Below are positions 29,091 to 39,000 of a stretch of 64,000 bases of DNA, piece after piece. This stretch comes from Foliamicus sp965115835 (GTDB taxonomy: Bacteria; Pseudomonadota; Gammaproteobacteria; Steroidobacterales; Foliamicaceae): assembly GCA_965115835.1 (NCBI GenBank), contig OZ220471.1, forward strand, positions 2,692,081 through 2,756,080, in the 5' to 3' direction. The position numbers and the translations under genes were made by a program. Below the pieces are notes generated by a model that saw only the letters and a list, made by a program, of their open reading frames with translations, searched no databases and was not told the DNA's origin. Every line of letters begins with the position of its first letter. The stretch's first letter is position 1.

Positions 29091-30478
29091 ACATCCAGCT
29101 TCAGGCGCCGCCCCAGAACTGGCGCGAGAAAGCGCTGGCCTTCCTGCGGCGCATCCTGATCACTCCTCCGAAGGTCGAGGAAGGCGAGGTTATCGATCCC
29201 CTGAGGGACCGGGCGATGTGGATCGGCGGCACGGTGGTTACCGGTGCGCTGCTCACTTTCGTCTTGTGGGGATCCCTGGCTCCCCTGGCCCAGGGCGTGG
29301 TCGCCATCGGGGTCGTCATGGTCGCGGGCGAGAACAAGACGGTCCAGCATCTTGAAGGAGGGATCGTCAAGGAGCTCATGGTGAGTGAAGGCGACACCGT
29401 GGCCGCCGGAGACACGCTCCTGATCCTCGACGACACCAAGCCGCGCGCCGAACAGGACTTGCTGGAGTCCCGCTATTACGGCGCCCTGGCCGAGATCGAC
29501 CGCCTCAATGCCGAGTTGTATTCCCGTGACGAGATCGTTTTCTCCGAAGAGTTCGAGCCCTTGCGCGGCGAGCCGCGCATCGAGGAAATCCTTCAGGCGC
29601 AGGTGGACCTGTTCAAGGAGAGGCGGTTGCAACATGCAGGGCAGATCGAGATCCTGAACGGCCGGGTGGAGCAGCTCGGCGAGAAGGTCAAGGGTCTGAC
29701 CGCGCGGCGCGAGGCCGCCGAACAGGAGCGGGAGTTGCTGGAGAAGGAGGTGGCCGATCTGACCACCCTGGCCGGGAAGCAGTTGGTATCGGAGGAGACC
29801 CTCACCCAGCGCCGGCTGAGTCTGGCGACAGTCCGGGGAGAGACGGGCCAGTTTGTCGCCGAGATTGCCGGAGCGCAATTGGAGATCGGTGAAACCCGCC
29901 AGCAGGTGATCCAGCTCAAGAACGACTACCGCACCGAACTGTCTTCGGATTTGACCAAGGCCCAGAACCTCTACTTCGAGACCGGCGACCGTTTGTTCGC
30001 GGTGCGCGATCAGGTGGCCCGGACCCGTATCACCGCTCCGCAGGCGGGCAAGGTCATCAGCATGCAGGTCCACACGGTGGGCGGCGTGGTGCCTGGGGGC
30101 CAGCCCATCATGGACCTCGTGCCCGAAGACGACATCCTGATTGTGGAGGCCCAGGTGCTTCCCACCGATGTGGACAATGTCCAGGTGGGGCAGGAGGCGC
30201 GCTTGCGCATTACGCCCTTCAATCAGCGGGCCACGCCCGAACTGAGGGGCGAGGTCATTCTGGTGTCGGCGGACATCTTCACCGAGCAGCAGACGAACCT
30301 GCAGTACTACCTTGCCCGTATCGCCATTCCCGATACGGAGTACGCCAGATTGGGGGACAAGGACATCCGCCCCGGGTTTCCGGTCGAAGTCACCTTTACC
30401 GGGGGCAAGAGGACCCTGGTGCAATACCTGGCCGACCCGCTCTTTAGCCTGGTGCGCCGCGCCATGAAAGAAGAGTGA
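29087..30478 (+). CDS. Type I secretion membrane fusion protein (HlyD/PrtE family)
   Basis: 463-residue periplasmic adaptor anchored by one N-terminal transmembrane helix (about residues 44-65). The lipoyl half GENKTVQHLEGGIVKELMVSEGDTV, a long coiled coil (about 115-290) and the HlyD C-terminal block TRITAPQAGKVISMQVHTVGGVV follow. ATG 29087 overlaps the transporter stop (ATGA); the frame is open far upstream but that is the transporter gene read out of frame. Stop overlaps the start of the TolC-like gene. Confidence 0.95.
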   Translation: MNIQLQAPPQNWREKALAFLRRILITPPKVEEGEVIDPLRDRAMWIGGTVVTGALLTFVLWGSLAPLAQGVVAIGVVMVAGENKTVQHLEGGIVKELMVSEGDTVAAGDTLLILDDTKPRAEQDLLESRYYGALAEIDRLNAELYSRDEIVFSEEFEPLRGEPRIEEILQAQVDLFKERRLQHAGQIEILNGRVEQLGEKVKGLTARREAAEQERELLEKEVADLTTLAGKQLVSEETLTQRRLSLATVRGETGQFVAEIAGAQLEIGETRQQVIQLKNDYRTELSSDLTKAQNLYFETGDRLFAVRDQVARTRITAPQAGKVISMQVHTVGGVVPGGQPIMDLVPEDDILIVEAQVLPTDVDNVQVGQEARLRITPFNQRATPELRGEVILVSADIFTEQQTNLQYYLARIAIPDTEYARLGDKDIRPGFPVEVTFTGGKRTLVQYLADPLFSLVRRAMKEE

Positions 30479-31878
30479 ACGACCGCTCCTGCTTGTCCCG
30501 CGCGACCGCCGGACCGCTCCCTTCCGGGAACCGGGTCTGCCGGTCGCTGTCCACCAGCCCTGAAATCACGGCGCTCCGCGCCTCCTGCCGAGGTCGTGCG
30601 ATCCTTGCGGCGCTCGCTGTCCTGATGGTCGCGCCCGCGTCCGGCCTGCAACCTGCCCCTGGCTCCGACGCGCCCTACACGCTCGGCGAAGCCCTGCGGG
30701 ACGCGCTCGAGCGCGACCCCCGCATCCGCGCTGCCGGCAGCCGCGTTTCGGAGGCCGGGGAAGAACTTGCCGAAGTTCGCAGTCTCCGCCTGCCCACCAT
30801 CAGCCTTGTCGGTGGCCAGGGTTATGGATACAGCCGCAGCGAGGCGCGCAGCATTGGCGTCTACGAAGGCGATTCCCGTTCATCCGGGCTGGAAGTCAAC
30901 CAGACGATCTATTCCTTCGGTCGCATCGGCTCCCGCGAGCGGGAGGCGCGAGCCCTGATTGCTTCCGCCGAGTTCGACGCGGCCGACACCCGGCAGTCGA
31001 TCATGGCCGATGTTGCGGAAGCCTACGCCGGACAGATCTACAACCGCAGGATCCTGGACCGGCGCATCGAGTTCGAGGGTCTGGTCCGCCAGCAGGAGGA
31101 CTCGGTGCGCGAACAGCTTGCCCTGGGAAGGTCGGACCAGACCCAGATCTATGAAGTGCTGCGGTACCTGCATCAGGCGAAGGCTTACCGCATCGAGGCG
31201 GAAACCGCCTACCAGCGCGCGAAGTTCGAGTTGGCCCGTCTGACTGGCGCCATCCGGGCCGATCTGGACGCCACGGGATTGAGCCGTCTGGAGCGCCGCC
31301 TGCCTGCCACGCTGGGGGTGGCGAAGGCCCGCGGTCGTGAAGAGGCGCCGATAGCCGGCAAGGCCCGGCAGTCCGTTGTGGTCGCCAAAAGCCGCATGGA
31401 GTCACAGCGCGCGGAATTCTGGCCTTCGCTGGAATTGAAGCTGGGCGGTTCGGACGGCCATGTGGGGGAAATCAGCACCCGGGACGCCAATGCCCAGTTG
31501 CTGCTGCGCATGCCCCTGTTCGAAGGCGGCAAGAAATTCGCCCGCTTGCGCAAGGCGCGCTATGTAGCGGAAGCCGCCGAATACAACCTTGCTGCCGATC
31601 TGGAGCAACTGGAACTGGATGTCACCGTGGGCTGGAATCTGGCCAACGGTCTGGCGCAGACCTGCCTGGAACTGGAGCAGTCGCTGGAGGACGCCGCCGA
31701 GATCGTGTCGCTTGTCGAGCAGAGGTTGCTTGCTGGACGCGGCACTGTGCTCGACCGGCTCGAGGCCGAGGAAATCGTCGCCAATACCGACGTGACCCTG
31801 CTCGAAAAGCGCCTGGAGCTGGCGTCCGCCCGCACTCAGCTCCTCTACATCCTGGGAGCGTTATCCCCCGCCCTCTGA
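30475..31878 (+). CDS. TolC-family outer membrane channel protein
   Basis: 467-residue outer-membrane efflux protein of the type I secretion trio. GTG at 30475 overlaps the fusion-protein stop (GTGA). A signal-like hydrophobic stretch (ILAALAVLMVAPASG, about residues 43-57) comes after an unusually long N-terminal region, so a later start is possible. Two OEP repeats are visible: TLGEALRDALERDPRIRAAGSRV and, in the second half, VVAKSRMESQRAEFWPSLELKLGG. It faces the next gene tail to tail with a 19-bp gap. Confidence 0.92.
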   Translation: MNDRSCLSRATAGPLPSGNRVCRSLSTSPEITALRASCRGRAILAALAVLMVAPASGLQPAPGSDAPYTLGEALRDALERDPRIRAAGSRVSEAGEELAEVRSLRLPTISLVGGQGYGYSRSEARSIGVYEGDSRSSGLEVNQTIYSFGRIGSREREARALIASAEFDAADTRQSIMADVAEAYAGQIYNRRILDRRIEFEGLVRQQEDSVREQLALGRSDQTQIYEVLRYLHQAKAYRIEAETAYQRAKFELARLTGAIRADLDATGLSRLERRLPATLGVAKARGREEAPIAGKARQSVVVAKSRMESQRAEFWPSLELKLGGSDGHVGEISTRDANAQLLLRMPLFEGGKKFARLRKARYVAEAAEYNLAADLEQLELDVTVGWNLANGLAQTCLELEQSLEDAAEIVSLVEQRLLAGRGTVLDRLEAEEIVANTDVTLLEKRLELASARTQLLYILGALSPAL

Positions 31879-31897
31879 CTCTCTCGGGTCGACATCG

Positions 31898-32971
31898 TTA
31901 CTCGGCTTGTTCCCGGGTGGCGCCTTCCGCATATTCCTCCGCTTCCTTGCCGGCGTCCTGCCCGAGGAGCTCCTCCAGACGCAGCTCGAGGTTCTTGCCG
32001 CGGAGGTTGCGGCCCACCGTCACGCCGTCGGCGCTGACCAGGAAGCTGGCCGGGATGGCGTTGACCCGGTACATTCCCGCCACCGGACTTTCGAATGCGA
32101 GTTGGTCCGACACGTTGAGCCACTCGATGTTGTAGTCGTCCTCGGATGCCTGACGCCAGACGTCGCGGTCGTCGTCCAGATTGAAGGCGAGAATCTCGAA
32201 GCCTTGGTCCCTGAAGCGCTGGTAGGCCGCCTTGAGATGCGGAATTTCGGCAATGCACGGCCCGCACCAGGAGGCCCAGAACTCCACCAGGGTGTACTTG
32301 TTGTTCGACATGACGTCGAACAGGCGCACTTCCTGGCCTTTCAGGTCGAGGGCGGTGAAGTCGCGGATCGCCAGGGCAAGTTCTTCCACCCGTTTGGCGG
32401 TGAACACCTTGAGGAGCTTGAAGGTGATGCTCTCGCCGAACCGGGATTCCAGTTCTTCCATGACCTCGACCTGTTCCTCGTCCTCGCCGTCCTGCCAGGC
32501 CGCCCTCAGCGCCAGGAGCCGGGCAACCGGATCCTCGTATTCCATGTAGATGGCGCGCAGCGACAGCGCCGCCGCTTCGCCCGGCTCATCCAGCGCGGCG
32601 CGGATCAGGCGGTCGTAGTCTCCGCCGTCGAAAGCGAGGGCGTCTTCCGAGGCGTCCCACAGGACCTTGTGGTTGCCGCCGGGCTCCACGATCCCGCTGG
32701 CCCTGAAGCCGTCTTTCGTCTCGCTGGCCAGCAGGTTCATCTCGATGAGCAGGGGCTCGGACAGCGGAATCTTCATGGTGGCCTCGCCGTCCTGGATGAT
32801 CGCAATGCCCAGCACCTCGAAGCCTGCTTCGGTGCGCGGGTCGGAGTAGCCGATTTCGATGAGTTCGCCGTCGAATCGGTCCAGGCCCCGCGCCGTTACG
32901 GTGGTGTTGTTTTCCGCGCTCTGCGCGGCGCCGGCAGCGACGCACAGGGCAAGCAGCAGTGTTTTCTTCAT
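31898..32971 (-). CDS. Exported TlpA-like thioredoxin with DUF4369-like N-terminus
   Basis: 357-residue periplasmic disulfide/redox protein. Signal peptide MKKTLLLALCVAAGAAQSAE (cleavage after about residue 19), a beta-rich N-terminal domain (about 22-120), a helical linker (125-205) and a C-terminal thioredoxin fold with WCGPC at 235-239 and the cis-Pro loop NAIPASFLV. This order matches the DUF4369-thioredoxin proteins common in Bacteroidetes. A GAGGAG site precedes ATG 32971. It lies 109 bp after the giant TPR gene and could be the last gene of the MoxR operon. Confidence 0.88.
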   Translation of the reverse strand: MKKTLLLALCVAAGAAQSAENNTTVTARGLDRFDGELIEIGYSDPRTEAGFEVLGIAIIQDGEATMKIPLSEPLLIEMNLLASETKDGFRASGIVEPGGNHKVLWDASEDALAFDGGDYDRLIRAALDEPGEAAALSLRAIYMEYEDPVARLLALRAAWQDGEDEEQVEVMEELESRFGESITFKLLKVFTAKRVEELALAIRDFTALDLKGQEVRLFDVMSNNKYTLVEFWASWCGPCIAEIPHLKAAYQRFRDQGFEILAFNLDDDRDVWRQASEDDYNIEWLNVSDQLAFESPVAGMYRVNAIPASFLVSADGVTVGRNLRGKNLELRLEELLGQDAGKEAEEYAEGATREQAE

Positions 32972-33080
32972 GGTTGTTCTCCTCGTCGGGGGGCGGGTTT
33001 GCAGGACAAGCTCCCCGCCACATGGGTGCGGGCGCCGGGGACTGCAAGCCCGGCTTTTCGGGGGGGCGCCGGCATGAGGG

Positions 33081-36000
33081 TCATGGGGTGAGCATTGCCG
33101 CGGTCTGCGCCTCTTCTTCCTTGTTGTCCAGCAGCGCGCTTGCGGCTGTTTCCTCGCGCTCGATGCGCTGCTCGAGGTCGGCGGCGTAATCGCCGGCGCC
33201 CGTGCGCTCGGCGATCGTGCGCAGCACGCGCAGCACGCCAAGGCCGCGATCCAGGCCGTTTTCACGCATCAGCGCCAGCATCTGCTCCCCTTCGTCGGAG
33301 TCCTGGTACAGGCTGAGCAGCATCAATTGCTGTCGCCAGGGCAGGCGCCCTTCTTCCAGTATGCCGGCCACCCGATCGAAGGGCAGGGAACCCTTGCCCT
33401 CCTGCGCCATGGAGGCCAGTGTTACCAGGCCCCCGGCGCTCAACGGGCGGCCGCCTGCCTGCACGCTGTCCAGGATGCGGGCCAGCAAATCGCCATGCTG
33501 TCCGGCTTCGTCCTCCAGCACGCCACGCTTCTGCAGGAACGCGAGCAGCTGAATCGTCTCGTCCTGATTCGCCTGACCGTTCGCCAGAAGGTCCAGGAAA
33601 GCTGCGGCCGCGGCGCGCCCCCATTCCGCAATACCCGGCCAGTTTTCATCGTTTTCGGGGAACAGGCGGTCCATCCGGTAGCCGATTTCCCCGGCGGCGG
33701 AATATGGGTTTCCCTGGGGTTGGAAGGCCTCGACAGGCGCTGCAACAACGCCGTACAACAGGCTCAGGTTGTTCACCGCCGAGAGGGTCAGGTATCGCTG
33801 AGGGTCCTGCAGATCCTCGGGCGACTGCGCCTCGGGCTCCGCAAGCATCACGGCCTTGAGGATCGCCGTGGCGCGGTCGAGCTCGCCGGCCCTGGCGTAC
33901 GCCCTCGCCAGCTCGACCGCCTTGGCGCTGCCGGCGCCGAATAGCTGATCGGGCATTGTCAGGACTTCCGGCCGCCGGCGCCTGGCCTGCTCGAAAAGGT
34001 CCCCGGGAGCGTACATCAGATCCAGCGATGCGAGCAGGAAAGCGTCGAACAGGTCTTCGGCGCCGGGAAGTTCCCGGGTTCGCCGGGCAAGAAGCACAAC
34101 CGCATCCAGCATCTCCCGCGCGGCCTCGCGGGGCAAGGTCTCGGCCGCTTCCGCCATCAGATCCCGGAGATTGGCGACAACCGGCTTTGTCTGGCCGACA
34201 AAACCGAAATAGGAGCGCTCGCCGCTGTCATACTCGCCGTGCTGTATTCTGCGCGCCGCCAGCAGCTTGTAATAGGTCGCCGCCTGCTTCGCGGCGCCGC
34301 CGCCGGCATACACACGGGCGGCAAGAAGCAGTTGGTAGGGCGAAGGGTCGGGAAGGGCGGCCAGACGCTTCTCGAAGGTTTGCAGTTCGCCGGGGCCGAA
34401 CTCCGCCTCCTGCCGGCTGCGAAGCCGCATCCACAAGGTGAACTCGTGATCGTCGATGTCCCCGGCGTCGAGCAGCGTCCATAGCTCGCGGAGGCGTTTG
34501 CCGTCCTCCGACGCATCGGCGAGATACTCGTACATCGGGTGAAGGCCTGCGCGCTGATTGTCCGGCGCCGCGCGCAGGAACGCATCGATCTCGGCTTCCC
34601 CGAAGGGCGCCTCGGCCACCGCGTCGAACAGCATGCGCGGTTCGGCCGCCTCTTCGTCCATGCCGCCGGCAGTCATTGCCGGCGCGGACATGACGACGAG
34701 GAATGATCCCCCGGTGGGTTGTAGAGGCAGGGCTTGTCCGGGCGGCGGCATGGTAGTGTTCAGCAGGCTCGTGGCAAGAGCGGCCAGCGGCATGCTCCCG
34801 GCGGGTCTGCCCCAGGGTGAATTTTGGGGCGCCAGCAGGCTGCGCCACGCTTCGCGCAGGGCGAGGCGCCCCTTTTCATGGTCCCCCTGGTCCAGAGCTT
34901 CTGTCAGACGCCCTGCTGGCGTCTTCCGGGCGCCGGGGCGAGCTCCGAACATGATCGGGGCCAATGGCGTCGTCGTGGCCGTGCCGCCACGGCCCGTGCC
35001 GGAGGACTGGAGCTGCTGGAGTTGCGCGATGATCGAGGACATGCTTCCGAACGTCCGCGCCCTGCGGCTCAGGATCTGTTGCAGCGCGTCGGGGTCGCCG
35101 AGGTCCGCTCCTCCGTCCTTCGTTATCGCGAGCGCCTCCTCGAAACGTTGTTGCGACTTCAGGAACAGGAATTGCGCCAGACGCCAGGAATCCTCTTGTG
35201 GCGCAGTCTTGTACGCCTCGGCAATGGCCGCTCCGGCGCGGTCCGTGTAGCCAAGGGCCAGCCACACATGGATCTGGTCCTCCCGATAGCGGTCGGGCTC
35301 CGGATCCAGCGCTTGCAGTAGTTCCAGAACAGCGGCCTGACGCCGCAAACGCTCGGGGGCGTGCATGCGCCCGAAGAAGCGAGACGAGTATTCCCGTTCG
35401 TAGGCGGCGCGGGCCAACTCGATATCCACCGGTTCGCCGGCGGTTACCCGGTCCAGCAGCTGCGCTCCTGCCGCCTGAAGCGCCGTGTCCAGTCCGGGGA
35501 CAAACAGGCGCATGGGGAAACCCTGCTGCCGGGGCAGGGCCTCTTCCATCTCGACGATCAGACGGAACGCCTCCCCGGTGCGCCCGGCGTAGAAGGCTTG
35601 AAGAAGCGGCCGGGGGTCGGGCCAGTTCGGCCAGCGACCCCGTACGTATTCGGCCACGCGGTACAGCACGGGAGCGTTTTCCTCGCGGCCGTCCACAATC
35701 ATCACCGCCTGGGACACCTGGTACAGCACGTTGTCGTCATTGGCTTCGAGGCCGGACAGATATTCGATGATCATGCCGGAAAGCTCTTCGCGCTGGCTGG
35801 CCGTCAGTTTTTCCTGGAGCAGTGGGCGGAGGAAGCCCATGTTCCCGCTGCTGTACGACACTTGCTGCTCCAGTTGCGCCTTGAAGTAGGCGATCCGGTC
35901 GTCCGTATCGCCGCGCTCCCGGAGGTATTCCCAGTGGCCGGAATTGTCGAACATGAACGGATAGGACCCCAGTTTCATGGTATCGGGAGCCAGCAGCAGC

Positions 36001-39000
36001 TCGATGACTTCCTGCGGCGGGAACAGTGGCCGACCCGCCACCTTCTCCGCTTCGAGCAGCATGGCCAAATCGGACCCCACCAGCCTTGTCAGGGCCTCGC
36101 GTTCTTCCTGCAACTTCTCCTGTAATTTTGGCGAGGCGGCCAGCGCCAGACGCCGGAAATCGGCCTCATCGAGCAACCCCAGCGCATAACCCAGCCCTTC
36201 CCGGAGCTTGCCATCCAGGATTCGCTCGCCGAGCCGCGTCTCCATCTCGTCATACGCGCCGTCCAGGCGCAAGAGTTGCAACTGGGTCTCGAAGTCTTCG
36301 CGCCTTTCCGCCAGCGCCAGCTGCCGGCGAAGCGGCGACAGCGCGGTTCGGGCGCTGTCTTCCTCGGCCATGGATACGCCGCCGGGCAGCGGCCGACCAG
36401 CGGCCCGGTACGCGGCGGTCAGATGTTCGGAATAGTTCTCGTCGTCCCCGAAATGCGCCAGCAGCGCAAGGTCGGCATACTGCGCCAGGGGCTTGTCATC
36501 AAGAAAGAACCCCAGCTTGCGGATCAGCCGCGCGCTGCGATCCAGACGCGCATAGCGCGCCAGCGGCAACAACTCCTCGCCCGAGCGGTCCAGAACGTTG
36601 CGCAACTCGGTGTCGAACAGGGTCTTCAGTTCTGCGGCCGCGGCTGCCGATTCTTCGGCCTCCCCGGGCCAACTCAGCAGCAGGCCCTGCTCCAGCGAGG
36701 CATAGTGCTCGCGGTACTCCCGCGTGACCGTCGTGTCCGTGCGCTGCTGCACGATCGCCTGCCAGGAACCGGGGGCCACCGGGAGCTCGCCCGCCGCCAG
36801 GACCGTGGCCTGACGCCGCAATACGTTGCCGATTGCCTGCAGGTAGCGCCGCCACGCCACATCCTCGCGGCCGATCACTTCGTGCTGAAGCGCCGTCTTG
36901 TGCAACAGTTCCAAGCTGTCGCGATTGACGTTGAGAGCCCGGTTGTAGAACTCCCGCGACTGCTCGTCGTAGCCTGCCTGCTCGAAAATTTCCGCCTTGG
37001 TGCGGTCGATGTCGATCATCCCGGTGATGTCGTCGATCATTTCGAAGGCGCGCTCGGCGCCCGAAATATCCTCGCGGGCCAGCAGCGACTTGCCCACATC
37101 GATGTACACCTCCGGGGGCAACTGCTGGCGCAGGCCCACCAGCCGGCGGCCAAACCGGAGCTGTCGGTCGATATCGCCGGAACCTGTGCTGAATCCGCCG
37201 AATCCGGCGTTCGGCGTAGCCATCGTCAAGAGCTCGCGCAGCACCGCCGGGCGTCGCAGGCCCGCCTCTGCCAGCGAGTTCTCGAGGGCCACGAACGAGG
37301 CCTCGGTATCGCCCTGCTCGCGCGCAATGTCCGCCAGCAGCTCGTACAGATAGAACTTGTTGGCCCGGCCCGCAATGCGCTCCAGGATCACCCGGCGCGT
37401 CCATCGCAGCTTGTCCCGCGCTTCCGGGTCCGGCTGCTGGAAGAAGCTGGTGGCGCCGATCAGGTTCAGGATGCCGTCCACCGCCACCACGAACTCGTTG
37501 TCCCCGGTTGCGTTCTCGGCAAAGTACTGCAGTATCGCCACCGCCTCGTCCGTCTGCCCGTTGTTGCTCATCACGTCGGCCAGCAGCAGCATGTTGTCGC
37601 TGTTTTCCGGCTGCTCCACCAGCGCCCGCCGGTAGGCCTCCACCGCCTGGTCCGCAAAGCCGGCCATCGCAAAGACGCTGGCCTCGAACTCGCCTGTTAC
37701 CGACTCTTCATCCACCGCGCGCAACTCGTCGATCCAGCGCCGTATCTCCTCGAAGCGCTCGTTGGCGCCGGTCGCCAGATCGAACGTCAGCAGGTTGATG
37801 ATGATGCTCTTGATGTGCTCGACCCGATTGGCCGGATCGATCGCATGCAGCCGGCGCAGGGCCCTGTCGTGCGCCGGATAGTCTTCAAGCAGCATGTACA
37901 CCTGCGCCAGCAGTTCCTGGTGGCCCACCTCGTCCTCGCCCATGGCCTCGGCAAACTCGTCGATGATCTCCGTGGCCGAGAGCTTGTCGCCCGCTTCGGT
38001 GTAGATCCGCACCAGCAGGTTCATGTGGCTGCGGTTGGCCGCGCCATCCGTCAGCATGCCTTCCAGTTCCACCGCAAGCTCGCCCAGGGCGCCCAGCTCG
38101 GCGGCCAGCAGCAGCAACTGGCTCTCGGCGAAACTGCGCCGGGCCGGGCTCTCCACCCCCACCCAGATGTCGCGCCACAGACCCAGCGCCTCGGGCTTGC
38201 GGTCCACGATGGTGTACAGCCAGGCCAGACGCATCTGGTCGTCATACCCCAGCTCGCCGCGGGTGTTCCGGATGGTCTCGAAGATCCGCAGCGCTTCCTG
38301 CGGATGGCTCAGGCGCTCATACGCATCGGCCAGTTCCACCAACTCGGCCGCATCGGGCGGCAGGAACGCCTCGAGGCGAACCAGCGCCTCGAGCGCCTGC
38401 TCGTCCTCGCCCCGTTCGAGCCAGGTCTCGAACAGGAACAGGAGGGCGCCCACATGCTCGCCATGGGCGGCAAGATGCCGCTCCACCATCGCCACGCTTT
38501 CGGTCACGAAACCCATCTGCAGCATCAACAGCGCGCCTTCCACCAGCACTTCCGGCCGTTCGGCGTTGTGGGCCTCGAACAGCTCCCACACGGCCAGCGC
38601 TGCGTCGCTGTCCGCCCGATTCAGGTAGTGCGCCGCCAGACCGTCATACCACTGCGCCTCGTCCGGTCTGGCGTCCATCATCCGCCGGTACTCCCGCACC
38701 ATGGCGCCGGTATCGCCGGCGGCTTCGTACAGCGCCACCAGCCGGCGGCGCTCGGCAATGTCGGCCTCAGCGCCATCCAGTTGCTCGTACAGCACGATGG
38801 CCTCGTGATAGGCCTCGGTCTCGATCAGGGTCTCCACACGCAGGCGCAGCAGGTCCTGATCGGCGGGGTCGCGAGAAGCCAGATGTTCCAGCAACCGATC
38901 CAGTTCGCCCGCAGAACGGTACGACTCCGCCAGCAGGCTCAAGGCGTACAGCCGGTCGACGCGCACCGGGGCGGCCGCATAGGCCAGCCAGGCCTGCTCG

